NCBI RefSeq assembly: GCF_022095675.1
Contig: NZ_JAHYSG010000068.1
Location: 1 to 64,000, forward strand
Reading direction: 5' to 3'
Source of the DNA: Dactylosporangium sp. AC04546
GTDB lineage: Bacteria; Actinomycetota; Actinomycetes; Mycobacteriales; Micromonosporaceae
DNA length: 64,000 nt
Positions 35,538 through 44,344 of this stretch are shown here, piece after piece. The translations under genes were made by a program, and so were the position numbers. Numbering within the stretch: the stretch's first letter is position 1; each line of letters starts with the position of its first letter. The notes below the pieces were generated by a model. That model was not told where the DNA came from. It saw nothing but the letters and a program-made list of their open reading frames with translations, and ran no database searches.

Positions 35538-36338
35538 TCAGGCGTCCCGGCGTTTGAACAAGTAGGACGCCGTGGCCAGCAGGAGGACCGTCCAGCCCGC
35601 GAAGACCGCCAGGCCCTCCCACGGGGTCAGCAGCGCGCCCGGGGAGACCGTCGGCTGGAAGATCAGCTGGCCCGCGTTCGTCGGCATCCAGGCGTTCACG
35701 TGGGCGCCCCAGGAGCCGGGCAGGAGCGATGTCAGGTTCGACACGATCAGGATCAGGCCCAGGACCGCCGTGATCGCGCCCGCCGTGTAGCGGACGATCG
35801 CGCCCACCGCCAGCGAGAACAGGCCCAGCACGGCCATGAACAGGCCGGCGCCGATCACCGAGCGGAGGACCCCCGGGGCGTCCAGGGACAGCTCCACGTG
35901 CGGGGACAGGATCGCCCGGCCCAGGAAGAAGGCGGCGAAGGACAGCAGCTCGCCGACGACCAGCATCAGGGCGGTGAACACGCCCACCTTCGCGGCCAGG
36001 ACCGTCAGGCGGCGCGGCTGGGACTGGAGCGTGGAGCGGATCATGCCGGTGGTGTACTCGGCCGAGATCACCAGCACGCCCAGGACGGCGATCACGAGCT
36101 GGCTGATGTACACCGGGCGGGCGATCACCAGCTCCAGCGGGTACTTCCGCAGGAGCTCCTGCGTGCCCGGGTCCGTGGAGTTCCACTGGCGCATGACGCT
36201 CCACGCGATCACCGACATGAGGCCCAGCGAGATGCCGGCCATCGCCACCAAAGACCAGACGGTCGAGCGGACCGTCCGCAGTTTGGTCCACTCCGAGCGG
36301 ACCATGCCGGGCAGGCCGGCCCGTGCGATGACGGTCAT
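35538..36338 (-). CDS. ABC-2 type transporter permease
   Basis: A 266-residue membrane protein with six hydrophobic segments. It begins MTVIARAGLPGMVRSEWTKLRTVRSTVWSL, the pattern of actinobacterial ABC-2 permeases (EWTKLRTVRS), and includes ISAEYTTGMIRSTLQSQPRR in the cytoplasmic loop that docks the ATPase. It overlaps the ATPase gene by 4 bp. Substrate unknown; such pairs often export drugs, lipids or peptides. Confidence 0.9.
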   Translation of the reverse strand: MTVIARAGLPGMVRSEWTKLRTVRSTVWSLVAMAGISLGLMSVIAWSVMRQWNSTDPGTQELLRKYPLELVIARPVYISQLVIAVLGVLVISAEYTTGMIRSTLQSQPRRLTVLAAKVGVFTALMLVVGELLSFAAFFLGRAILSPHVELSLDAPGVLRSVIGAGLFMAVLGLFSLAVGAIVRYTAGAITAVLGLILIVSNLTSLLPGSWGAHVNAWMPTNAGQLIFQPTVSPGALLTPWEGLAVFAGWTVLLLATASYLFKRRDA

Positions 36339-37255
36339 GACGACTCCCCCAGTGGTGCGGCCTGGTACTCGACGCTGTCGCGGGTCAGTTCCATGAAGGC
36401 CTGCTCCAGCGAGGCCTGCAGGGGCGACAGCTCGTACAGCCGGATCCCGTGCTCGAAGGCCAGGTCACCGACACGCTCGGCGGGCAGCTCGGTCACGAGC
36501 AGGGCGCCGTCGGACGACGTCGTCGTCTTGCCGCCGGCCTGCGCCACGACGGCGGCCAGCGCGGACGGCGACGACGCGCGGACCCGCAGGGCCAGCGCCG
36601 AGTTGCGCTCGATGAACTCGCGGACCGTGCAGTCGGCGATCATCCGGCCGCGGCCGATGACGAGCAGGTGGTCGGCGGTGTGCTCCATCTCCGACATGAG
36701 GTGGCTGGAGACGAGGACGGTGCGGCCCTCGGCGGCCAGGGACTTCATGAGGTTGCGGATCCACAGGATGCCCTCGGGGTCGAGCCCGTTGACCGGCTCG
36801 TCGAACATCAGAATGCGCGGGTCGCCGAGCAGGGCGGCCGCGATGCCGAGCCGCTGGCCCATGCCCAGCGAGAAGCCCTTGGACCGCTTGCGCGCCACCT
36901 GCGTGAGCCCGACGGTCTCCAGCACCTCGTCGACCCGCCGCCGCGGCAGGTTGTTGCTCTGCGCGAGGCAGAGGAGGTGGTTGTACGCGCTGCGGCCGCC
37001 GTGGATCGCCTTGGCGTCGAGCAGCGCGCCGACCTCCCGCATCGGACTGTTCATCGCCGCGAACGGCCGGCCGTTGACCGTGACCCGACCGGCGGTCGGG
37101 GTGTCGAGGCCGACGATCATGCGCATGGTCGTCGACTTGCCCGCGCCGTTCGGGCCGAGGAACCCGGTGACCTGACCGGGCCGCACGGTGAACGAGAGCC
37201 CGTCGACGGCGACCCGTTCGCCGTACCGTTTCGTGAGGCCGACAGCCTCGATCAT
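36335..37255 (-). CDS. ABC transporter ATP-binding protein
   Basis: A 306-residue ATPase: Walker A GPNGAGKST (residues about 34-42), signature FSLGMGQRLGIAAALL (variant of LSGGQ), Walker B ILMFDEPVNGLDPEG and switch histidine VSSHLMSEM. The C-terminal DUF4162-like region (SVEYQAAPL end) is typical of drug/lantibiotic exporters. ATG 37255 follows GGAAGGA. It is the first gene of the two-gene exporter operon. Confidence 0.93.
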   Translation of the reverse strand: MIEAVGLTKRYGERVAVDGLSFTVRPGQVTGFLGPNGAGKSTTMRMIVGLDTPTAGRVTVNGRPFAAMNSPMREVGALLDAKAIHGGRSAYNHLLCLAQSNNLPRRRVDEVLETVGLTQVARKRSKGFSLGMGQRLGIAAALLGDPRILMFDEPVNGLDPEGILWIRNLMKSLAAEGRTVLVSSHLMSEMEHTADHLLVIGRGRMIADCTVREFIERNSALALRVRASSPSALAAVVAQAGGKTTTSSDGALLVTELPAERVGDLAFEHGIRLYELSPLQASLEQAFMELTRDSVEYQAAPLGESS

Positions 37256-37338
37256 GACTGGTCCTTCCCTCGGTGTGCCTGCCAGGGGAAGGTAGGGCGG
37301 TTGTGCTGTGACGGCGGTGAGAGAAGCTGTGACCCGGC

Positions 37339-37797
37339 TCAGCGGGGCCGTTCGTAGGTCATGTCGAACTCGCGGAGCCAGGTGCGGCCGTCCTTGGACC
37401 ACTCCCAGTGCGCGACGATCCGGTACCCGTTCGAGCTGATGGTCCCCGTGAAGCGCTGGTGGAAGCCCTCCGCCGCGCGCCAGATCCGCCACTCACGGTC
37501 GACCAGGGTCATGTCGTAGACGCGGAAGGCGCCCCGCGCGTCGGAGTACAGCTGCGTGAACCGGTCCGCGGCGTCGTCGTAGCCGATCACCGAGACGGTC
37601 GGGAACGGGGTGTTGTCGAGCCACTCCTGGGGCACGTCTTCGCCGGGTGGGCCGCCGTCGGCGCGCTGGATGAGGAACTCGCCCTCGTCGGCCCACGCGA
37701 AGCTCGTCCAGCCCTTGCTGGTCACCACGCCGCCGACGGTCGTCTCAACGTCCCACAATCCCAGCAGCGGCCGCAGCCGCCGCCGAACCTCGCTCAT
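37339..37797 (-). CDS. Conserved hypothetical protein, calycin-like
   Basis: A 152-residue soluble protein rich in predicted beta-strands (LGLWDVETTVGG, GEFLIQRADGG, TVSVIGYDDAADRFTQLYSD, GTISSNGYRIVAHWEWSKDG), which suggests a small beta-barrel of the DUF1579 or lipocalin sort. No catalytic motif is recognised. It is 83 bp upstream of the ABC exporter on the same strand. Function unknown. Confidence 0.7.
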   Translation of the reverse strand: MSEVRRRLRPLLGLWDVETTVGGVVTSKGWTSFAWADEGEFLIQRADGGPPGEDVPQEWLDNTPFPTVSVIGYDDAADRFTQLYSDARGAFRVYDMTLVDREWRIWRAAEGFHQRFTGTISSNGYRIVAHWEWSKDGRTWLREFDMTYERPR

Positions 37798-37857
37798 CCC
37801 GTCCGCCTCCGTTCCGCAGGGTCCGGGGTCGACAAGATCCTAGGGCGCCCCGGTGTG

Positions 37858-38640
37858 TCAAGGGCCTGCGAGCAAGCGTTCGCACTCCGCCAGTAGCCGG
37901 GACCGCAGCGGCGCCGCGCGGTCGGCGAAGGCACGCTGTGCCTCGACGTAGCGGGCCCGGCCCTCCGCCGTCTCGATGGGCACCGGCTCGTAGCCGAGAG
38001 CGGCCAGGTCGTACGGCGAGGCCTGCATGTCGAGCGTGCGGATGTCGCGGGCCAGCTCGAAGCAGTCGGCGACGAGCTCGGCCGGCACCAGCGGGGCCAG
38101 CTTGTACGCGTGCTTGTAGAGGTCCATGTTCGCGTGCAGGCAGCCGGGCTGCTCGAGCGCGTGCTGAGCCTCGCGGGTCGGCTGGAGCAGGTTCAGCGGC
38201 CGGGCGGGCTCGGTATAGAAGCGGAACGCGTCGAAGTGGCTGCACCGTATCCGCGCGCCCGCGACGACGGCGTCGGTGCCGGCGGCGCCGAGCCGCAGCG
38301 GCCAGGCGTTGTGCCGCACCTGCTCGTGGGTCTGCCGGTAGACCATGGCCCACTCGTGCAGGCCGAAGCAGCCGAGGTGCGGCGGGCGCGAGGCGGTGGC
38401 GGCCAGCAGGTCCCGGATCCACTCGACGGCGGGGCGGCGCCGCTCGTCCAGCACACCGCCGGGGAACCAGCGGCGCAGCTGGGCCGGCCGGTACGAGTAG
38501 TAGGTGAACAGGAAGTCCTCGACGGGATGCTTCTCGCCCCGGCGCCGGCGGGCCAGGTGCGGCTCGATCCAGGCGTCGACGCGTGCCTCGTGAGCGGCCC
38601 GGCGGGCCGCCCACGTGGACTGGTCGAGGACCGGAAGCAC
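37858..38640 (-). CDS. Conserved actinobacterial protein (often labelled 3-methyladenine DNA glycosylase)
   Basis: A 260-residue soluble protein from GTG 38640. It has conserved blocks RRRRGEKHPVEDFLFTYYSYRPAQLRRW, GLHEWAMVYR and SHFDAFRFYT...NLLQPTREAQ, LHANMDLYKHAYKLAPL. I recall this family being labelled a 3-methyladenine DNA glycosylase in databases, but I see no helix-hairpin-helix or other glycosylase signature and regard the label as unproven. Divergent from the sorbosone dehydrogenase-like gene, with only 23 bp between them. Confidence 0.7.
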   Translation of the reverse strand: MLPVLDQSTWAARRAAHEARVDAWIEPHLARRRRGEKHPVEDFLFTYYSYRPAQLRRWFPGGVLDERRRPAVEWIRDLLAATASRPPHLGCFGLHEWAMVYRQTHEQVRHNAWPLRLGAAGTDAVVAGARIRCSHFDAFRFYTEPARPLNLLQPTREAQHALEQPGCLHANMDLYKHAYKLAPLVPAELVADCFELARDIRTLDMQASPYDLAALGYEPVPIETAEGRARYVEAQRAFADRAAPLRSRLLAECERLLAGP

Positions 38641-38663
38641 GTGCCAAGGGTAGCGTCATCGGC

Positions 38664-39959
38664 ATGCGCAAGCTCTGGGCCGCCGTCCTCGCCGGCGCGA
38701 TCGCGCTCGCCGCCTGTACCAACAGCGATCACAGCGAGCAGCCGCCCGAGCAAGCGACCGGTCAACCCGGAAGCCCGGAGGAAAGCCCGCCGACCAGAAC
38801 GCCGGTGCAGGTACCGACCGGCCTGAACGCGGCGCCGTTCGACCAGCCGCGATACCTCGACGTGCCCGCCGGCTGGACGGTCGCCGTGTATGCGCGGATC
38901 GACAAGGCCCGCTTCCTGGCCCTGACCCCCAGCGGCGACCTGCTCGTGTCGCAGCCGTCGACCGGAAAGATCCACATCGTCCGCGCCGGCAAGGTCACCG
39001 AGTTCGTCAGCGGCCTGCGCCAGCCCCACGACATGGTGTTCGCCCAGCTCGGCGGCAAGATGTACCTCTTCGTCGCCGAGTCGCACCGCGTGCAGCGCTA
39101 CCCGTACACCGACGGCGACCTCAAGGCCCAGCCCGGCCAGGTCGTCGTCGACGGCCTGCCCGACAGCAGCACGCCCGAGCTGCGCGGCAGCTACGCGCAC
39201 CAGCTGAAGAACATCGCCGTGCACGGCGACCGGCTGTACCTCTCGATCGCCAGCACCTGCAACGCGTGCGTGTCCGACACCGTCAGCGACCCGCGGCGCG
39301 CCGCCATCTACACCTACGCCGCCGCGGGCACCAACGCCGAGCGCAAGCTGCTGGCCACCGGCATCCGCAACGCCGAGGGGCTCGCGTTCCGGCCCGGCAC
39401 CGACGAGCTGTGGGCCGTCGTGAACAACCGCGACAACACGCTGGTGCCCGACGACCGCGACGTCGACGGCGACGGCCAGTCGGACAAGGGCAAGCGGATG
39501 GCGCAGTTCGTCGACGACTACCCGATCGAGCCGTTCATCAAGGTGCGTGACGGCGGGTTCTACGGCTGGCCGTTCTGCAACCCTGACGGCAAGGGCGGCT
39601 TCGACCGCGACTACGAGCTCAACCGCGACGGTCAGCGGGCCGACTGCGCCAAGGCCGACCCGATCGCGCTCGGCCTCCCCCCGCACAGCGCGCCGCTCGG
39701 CCTGACGTTCTACAGGGACGGTGCGGTCGTGCCGCTGCACGGCTCGTGGAACAGCACCAAGCCGGCCGGCTACAAGGTGCAGTTCATCCCGTTCGGCAAC
39801 GGCACTCCGGGCGCCGCGACCGACCTGGTGACCGGCTTCGTCGGGCCCGATGGCAGGTGGTGGGGGCGCCCGGTGGACGCCGCCGCCGACCGCGACGGAT
39901 CGCTCCTCGTCAGTGACGACGGCAGCGGTACCGTCTATCGCCTCACGCCTTCGAAATAG
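38664..39959 (+). CDS. Sorbosone dehydrogenase/PQQ sugar dehydrogenase-like lipoprotein
   Basis: A 431-residue lipoprotein (lipobox LAAC, Cys18) with a beta-propeller of the glucose/sorbosone dehydrogenase family: SGLRQPHDMVFAQLGGKMYLFVAE, GIRNAEGLAFRPGTDELWAVVNNRD, the calcium-type loop DRDVDGDGQSDKG, and YGWPFCNPDG plus HSAPLGLTFYRDGAVVPLHGSWNS. PQQ-dependent sugar oxidation outside the membrane is plausible, but no PQQ biosynthesis genes are in the window. Its last 17 bp overlap the converging glycosidase gene. Confidence 0.85.
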   Translation: MRKLWAAVLAGAIALAACTNSDHSEQPPEQATGQPGSPEESPPTRTPVQVPTGLNAAPFDQPRYLDVPAGWTVAVYARIDKARFLALTPSGDLLVSQPSTGKIHIVRAGKVTEFVSGLRQPHDMVFAQLGGKMYLFVAESHRVQRYPYTDGDLKAQPGQVVVDGLPDSSTPELRGSYAHQLKNIAVHGDRLYLSIASTCNACVSDTVSDPRRAAIYTYAAAGTNAERKLLATGIRNAEGLAFRPGTDELWAVVNNRDNTLVPDDRDVDGDGQSDKGKRMAQFVDDYPIEPFIKVRDGGFYGWPFCNPDGKGGFDRDYELNRDGQRADCAKADPIALGLPPHSAPLGLTFYRDGAVVPLHGSWNSTKPAGYKVQFIPFGNGTPGAATDLVTGFVGPDGRWWGRPVDAAADRDGSLLVSDDGSGTVYRLTPSK

Positions 39960-41871
39960 CCGCGGGCGACCCGTCGGCCATCAGGAACACGACGCCGACG
40001 GGTCCATTGTGGACCGTCAAGGCACCCGCCGCGGTGACGCTCACGTCCAGCTCGCCCTCGCCGATCTTCAGGCCGCGCACCCGGAACGCGCCGACCGGCG
40101 ACGGGGTCATGGGGTCGAACGTGATCCGCCCGCCGGGCACGTCGGCGTCCAGGCCGAGCAGGGCCGTCAGGATCGCCGGTCCGGCCGCCGCGGCCCACGC
40201 CTGCGGGCGGCACGAGGCCGGGTAGGGCGTCGGCAGGTCGTCCCCGCCGTACAGCTCGGGCAGCCGGTAGTCGAAGCGCTCACCGGCGTCGAGCAGCGCG
40301 CGGATCACCGCCGCCGCCTCGCCGGCGTGGCCGTCGCGCACGAGGCCGAGCAGCGCGATCGCGGTGTCGTGCGGCCAGACCGAGCCGAGGTGGTACGAGA
40401 GGGCGTTGTACCCGGCCGACGACGGCGCGACGGTCCGGATCCCGAACGGCGAGCGCAGCTCGGCCAGCCGCCCGGCGACGGCGGCGCTCTCGGCCGCGGA
40501 GAGCAGGCCGGTGCCCAGCAGGTGGCCCATGTTCGAGGCGATGCTGTCGACCTGCTGCCCGGTGCCGTCGAGCGCGATCGCCGGGTAGCCCCCCGGGCAC
40601 CAGAACGCGGCCCGGAACCGCTCGGCGAGGTCGGCCCCCCACGCGCGCCAGCGATCGCCTCCCTCGCGGCCGAACGACTCCAGCAGCCAGGCGGCGTCGA
40701 CGGCGGCCCGGTACGCGTACGCCTGGACCTCACTCAGCGCCAGCGGACCGGCCGCCAGCCGCCCGTCGGCGTGCTGGACCCCGTCGCCGGAGTCCTTCCA
40801 GCCGTGGTTGGTCAGGCCCTTGGCGCTCGACTGGTACGCGATGAAGCCGTCGTGGCCGGCCAGCCACTCCATCGCGCGCTCGACGCTGTCCAGCAGCGCC
40901 TCGACCGCGAGGCGGGACATGCCCCAGCGGTACGCGTCGGCGAGGGTGCTCACGAAGAGCGCGGTCGCGTCGACGGTGCCGTAGTACACCGGCGGCAGGA
41001 AGTAGGTGGCGTCGGGCGGGCGGACCTCGTGCAGGATCTTGCCGGGCTCCTCGTCGGTGTCCGGGTCGTGCTTGACGCCCTGCCGCTTGGCGAGCGCCCG
41101 CAGCGTGCCGGCCGCGACGTCGTGGCCGAGGGGCAGGCCGAGCCGGGCCGACCAGAGCGAGTCGCGGCCGAAGAGGGTGAGGTACCACGGGCTGCCCGCG
41201 GTGTAGTACACGTCCTCGCCGTCGGCCAGCCGCAGTGCGTCGAGGTCCTGCACGCCGGCCCGCACGAGCGCGTCGAGGCGGCGGTCGTCGGCGCTGACCC
41301 GCAGCGTGCTGAAGCGCTTGCTGCGCGCGACCGGCGGCCCGTCGGTGCGCGTGAAGCGCAGCTCGACGGACCAGCTCTCGCGCGGCGGGATGGTGACCTC
41401 CCAGCGGAAGTCGGGCGACGCCGGCACCGACTCGTAGGAGACCGTCATCCCGTCCTCGGCCGCGGCGGCCACGCCGTCCTTGATCGCGCCCATGCCCGCG
41501 TAGTCGGTCGACGCTTCGACCTCCAGCGACACGGTCAGCGTCTGGTGGGAGGCGTTGGCAAGCGTGATCGTCTCGGTGCCGCCGTTGGGCTCGACCAGGC
41601 GCCGCCGGGTCAGCGTGACCGTCGGGTCGGGGCCGTCGTCGCCCAGCTCCCGCAGCACACCCACGAAGACCGCCGACGACGCACCGGCCCGTCGAGCCGT
41701 CACCGGCACGGGTTCCCGCCCGTCGACCGTCACCACGAGTCGTGAGAGCACCCTGCGGTCGTTGACGTAGAGGCCGTCGGCACCGCCGGTGAGCTGCCCG
41801 GACGGCCCTGACAGCCAGGTGGCCGGGGCGGCGACACACGCCACGTGATCGTGCAGGTAGGGCTGCGCCAT
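39943..41871 (-). CDS. Amylo-alpha-1,6-glucosidase/glycogen-debranching-type glycosidase
   Basis: A 642-residue cytoplasmic enzyme: an N-terminal beta-sandwich 'glycogen debranching N-terminal' domain (AGLPLYVNDRR-like: GGADGLYVNDRRVLSRL) followed by an (alpha/alpha)6 barrel with WYLTLFGRDSLWSARL (Asp general acid region), NHGWKDSGDGVQHADG and YNALSYHLGSVWPHDTAIALLG. It should hydrolyse an alpha-linked oligosaccharide. ATG 41871 follows AGAGGAAC. It is divergent from lacI and probably under the same operators, so it would process the sugar imported by the adjacent ABC system. Confidence 0.88.
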   Translation of the reverse strand: MAQPYLHDHVACVAAPATWLSGPSGQLTGGADGLYVNDRRVLSRLVVTVDGREPVPVTARRAGASSAVFVGVLRELGDDGPDPTVTLTRRRLVEPNGGTETITLANASHQTLTVSLEVEASTDYAGMGAIKDGVAAAAEDGMTVSYESVPASPDFRWEVTIPPRESWSVELRFTRTDGPPVARSKRFSTLRVSADDRRLDALVRAGVQDLDALRLADGEDVYYTAGSPWYLTLFGRDSLWSARLGLPLGHDVAAGTLRALAKRQGVKHDPDTDEEPGKILHEVRPPDATYFLPPVYYGTVDATALFVSTLADAYRWGMSRLAVEALLDSVERAMEWLAGHDGFIAYQSSAKGLTNHGWKDSGDGVQHADGRLAAGPLALSEVQAYAYRAAVDAAWLLESFGREGGDRWRAWGADLAERFRAAFWCPGGYPAIALDGTGQQVDSIASNMGHLLGTGLLSAAESAAVAGRLAELRSPFGIRTVAPSSAGYNALSYHLGSVWPHDTAIALLGLVRDGHAGEAAAVIRALLDAGERFDYRLPELYGGDDLPTPYPASCRPQAWAAAAGPAILTALLGLDADVPGGRITFDPMTPSPVGAFRVRGLKIGEGELDVSVTAAGALTVHNGPVGVVFLMADGSPAAISKA

Positions 41872-41923
41872 GTCGGTTCCTCTTGACAAGCCTGTTGGCG
41901 GGTGAGACCGTCCGGTCATCCTG

Positions 41924-41935
41924 TTGAACGTTCAA
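41924..41935. promoter_or_regulatory. LacI-type operator O1
   Basis: TTGAACGTTCAA, a perfect 12-bp palindrome with central CG typical of LacI-family operators, in the divergent promoter region between the glycosidase and lacI genes. An identical copy lies 35 bp away. Confidence 0.85.
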
Positions 41936-41958
41936 AAGGGCTAATGCCACCGCACGAT

Positions 41959-41970
41959 TTGAACGTTCAA
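41959..41970. promoter_or_regulatory. LacI-type operator O2
   Basis: Second exact TTGAACGTTCAA, centre-to-centre 35 bp from the first and 30 bp before the lacI start codon. Two identical sites allow control of both divergent transcription units. Confidence 0.85.
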
Positions 41971-42000
41971 CTCGGCACCTTACGGCATTTGGGAGGGAAT

Positions 42001-43029
42001 GTGCACCCGCCGACCGTCGAGGACGTGGCACGGGCCGCCGGGGTCTCCCGGCAGACCGTCTCCAACGTTCTCAACGCGCCCGAGCGCGTGCGCCCCGAGA
42101 CGCGGCTGCGCGTCGAGGCGGCCATCGACCAGCTCGGGTACCGGCCCAACCGGGTCGCGCAGTCGCTGCGTGCGTCCACCTCTCGCATGATCGGCTATCG
42201 CATCGAGCCGATGCACCCGCAGTCCCTCGCCAGCATCCACGACCGGTTCCTGCACGCGCTGGCCGAGGCCGGCCGGGCGGCGGACCACCACCTGCTGCTG
42301 TTCACCGCCAACGACCCCGAGGACGAGGTCGCCAACGTCCAGGCCCTGCACCGGGCCGGCGCGATCGACGGCGTCGTCCTCTACGGCATCTCGACCGACG
42401 ACCCGCGCCCGCCCGGGCTGCGCCAGCTGCGCATCCCGTTCGCCGCGTTCGGCCGCACAGGGGCCGACTCGGCCCACCCGTGGGTCGACATCGACAACGC
42501 CGCCGGCACCGCCGCCGCCGTCGAGCACCTGGTGACCCGCGGGCACCAGCGGATCGCGTTCGTCGGCTACCCCGAGGGCGCGGCCGTCGGCGACCGGCGG
42601 GCCGATGGCTGGCGCACCGCGCTCGACAAGCACGGCCTGCTCGACGGCTCCCGCCACCTCGACCTGCGGGGCGAGGACTCGCTCGCCACCGGGGCCCGCC
42701 TCGGCGAGGCCCTCCTGCAGCACCACACCCCACCCACCGCCGTCGTCGCCGCCACCGACACGCTCGCCGCGGGGGTGCTGCGCGTCGTGCAGCGCCGCGG
42801 CGCGCGCCTCGCGGTGGTCGGCTTCGACGACACCCCGACGGCCGCCGCGCTCGACCTGTCGAGCGTCCGCCAGCCCATCGAGGCCGTAGGGCACGCCATG
42901 ATCCGGGCTCTGCTCGCCTATTCGCCCGACCGGCCGGGGCCTTCGGCTCCCGACCCACATGGTGCTGAACCCACCAGCCAACTGCTGACGCCCGAACTGA
43001 TCGTCCGGGCCAGCAGCGCACTGCACTGA
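42001..43029 (+). CDS. LacI-family transcriptional regulator
   Basis: A 342-residue regulator from GTG 42001 (GGGAGGG upstream). The helix-turn-helix is TVEDVARAAGVSRQTVSNVLN and the hinge helix region follows (RPNRVAQSLRAST). The rest is a periplasmic-binding-protein-like effector domain (VDGVVLYGISTDD, HLVTRGHQRIAFVGYPEG, VVAATDTLAAGVLR). It almost surely binds the two TTGAACGTTCAA sites just upstream and represses itself, the ABC genes and the divergent glycosidase; the inducer is unknown but should be an alpha-glucoside or related sugar. Confidence 0.93.
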   Translation: MHPPTVEDVARAAGVSRQTVSNVLNAPERVRPETRLRVEAAIDQLGYRPNRVAQSLRASTSRMIGYRIEPMHPQSLASIHDRFLHALAEAGRAADHHLLLFTANDPEDEVANVQALHRAGAIDGVVLYGISTDDPRPPGLRQLRIPFAAFGRTGADSAHPWVDIDNAAGTAAAVEHLVTRGHQRIAFVGYPEGAAVGDRRADGWRTALDKHGLLDGSRHLDLRGEDSLATGARLGEALLQHHTPPTAVVAATDTLAAGVLRVVQRRGARLAVVGFDDTPTAAALDLSSVRQPIEAVGHAMIRALLAYSPDRPGPSAPDPHGAEPTSQLLTPELIVRASSALH

Positions 43030-43058
43030 AACCTCTCCGACCCCCTGGGAGCGACATC

Positions 43059-44282
43059 ATGAAACGGACACCCCGCCTCCTCGCCGCCGCGTTGCTACTG
43101 GTCGGCCTCGGCGCCACAGCCGCCTGCGGCGACGACGGATCCGGCACCGAGGGCACCGACACCGGCGCCAAACTGACGATGTTCGCGTTCTCCTCGTCCC
43201 CGGCCGAGGACGCGGTACTGCGAAAGGCCGTCGAGGACTACAACAAGCTCGGCCGCAACACCGTCGAGCTGAAGGTGCTGCCGGAGTACGACACCGCGCT
43301 CACGACCGCGCTGGCCGGCGGCGAACCGCCGGACGTCTTCTACGTCAACGACAACAAGCTGCCCGACCTGGGCAAGAACGGCGCGCTCGAGCCGATCGGC
43401 GACAAGGTCGAGAACCCGGGCGACTTCTACGACACGCTCAAGCAGTCGTTCACCTACAAGGGGACGTACTACTGCGCGCCGAAGGACTTCTCCACGCTGC
43501 AGTTGGTGTACAACACCGCCGACTTCACCGCCGCCGGCGTCCAGCCGCCCAAGACCTGGGACGAGCTGGCCGCCGCCGCGAAGGCGCTGACCAAGCCGGG
43601 TCACCCCGGGCTGGTGTTCGGTCCCGAGTTCTACCGCTGGGGCGTGTTCATGGCGCAGGCCGGCGCGTGGCCGACCAACGACGACATCACCAAGATGACG
43701 ATGGACACGCCCGAGATGAAGGCGGCCCTGCAGTACGTGACCGACAACCACAAGAACGGGAACTTCGGCACGCCGGCGTCGGTCGGCGCCGGATGGGGCG
43801 GCGAGGCGTTCGGCAAGGGCCTGACGTCGATGACCATCGAGGGCAACTGGATCGTCGGGGCAATGAAGAACGACTTCCCCAACGTGAAGTACGCGGTCGC
43901 CGAGCTGCCGGCCGGCCCGAAGGGCAAGGGCACGATGTCGTTCTCGGTCTGCTACGGCGTGGCCAAGGCGTCGAAGAACAAGGCCGCCGCGACCGACTTC
44001 GTCAAGTGGCTCACCTCGCCCGACGAGCAGTTCGCGGTCACCAAGGAGTTCCCGGTGATGCCGTCGCGCAAGTCGCTGGCCGACAAGTGGCTGGCCGACA
44101 AGCCGGAGCTCAAGGCGTTCGTCGCCGGCGGTGACTACGCGAAGAAGTCGGTGTTCGTGCCCGGCTTCTCGACCGCGATCGACACGTTCAACGACGGCAT
44201 CCAGGGCCTGGCCAAGGGCAACAAGCAGGTGGACGAGGTCGTCTCCAGCACCCAGAAGGCCGGGACCGACATCCTCGGCTGA
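43059..44282 (+). CDS. Sugar ABC transporter substrate-binding lipoprotein
   Basis: A 407-residue solute-binding protein. The signal peptide ends in the lipobox TAAC (Cys23). The mature protein is a CUT1/extracellular-binding-family-1 fold: LTMFAFSSSPAEDAVLRKAVEDYNK, GEPPDVFYVNDNKLPDL, PKTWDELAAAAKALT, GKGTMSFSVCYGVAKASKNKAAATDFVKWL. It is 29 bp after lacI and precedes two permeases, so it delivers an oligosaccharide. A stable hairpin follows the gene. Confidence 0.93.
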   Translation: MKRTPRLLAAALLLVGLGATAACGDDGSGTEGTDTGAKLTMFAFSSSPAEDAVLRKAVEDYNKLGRNTVELKVLPEYDTALTTALAGGEPPDVFYVNDNKLPDLGKNGALEPIGDKVENPGDFYDTLKQSFTYKGTYYCAPKDFSTLQLVYNTADFTAAGVQPPKTWDELAAAAKALTKPGHPGLVFGPEFYRWGVFMAQAGAWPTNDDITKMTMDTPEMKAALQYVTDNHKNGNFGTPASVGAGWGGEAFGKGLTSMTIEGNWIVGAMKNDFPNVKYAVAELPAGPKGKGTMSFSVCYGVAKASKNKAAATDFVKWLTSPDEQFAVTKEFPVMPSRKSLADKWLADKPELKAFVAGGDYAKKSVFVPGFSTAIDTFNDGIQGLAKGNKQVDEVVSSTQKAGTDILG

Positions 44283-44292
44283 CCGTTTGACC

Positions 44293-44325
44293 GGGGCCGC
44301 CGCCTCCCCCCTTGGCGGCGGCCCC
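44293..44325 (+). promoter_or_regulatory. Intercistronic stem-loop between binding-protein and permease genes
   Basis: A perfect 12-bp GC-only stem (44293-44304 with 44314-44325), with a 9-nt loop and no T-run after it. It probably protects the upstream mRNA or partly attenuates, giving more binding protein than permease. Confidence 0.7.
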
Positions 44326-44344
44326 TACTGGAGGTACCCCCGAA

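Noticed and set aside
34589..35557. A 322-codon frame running through both tRNAs and the tandem repeats
   Set aside because: It overlaps two tRNAs and its terminator, and the 71-bp repeats shift the repeated peptide between frames.
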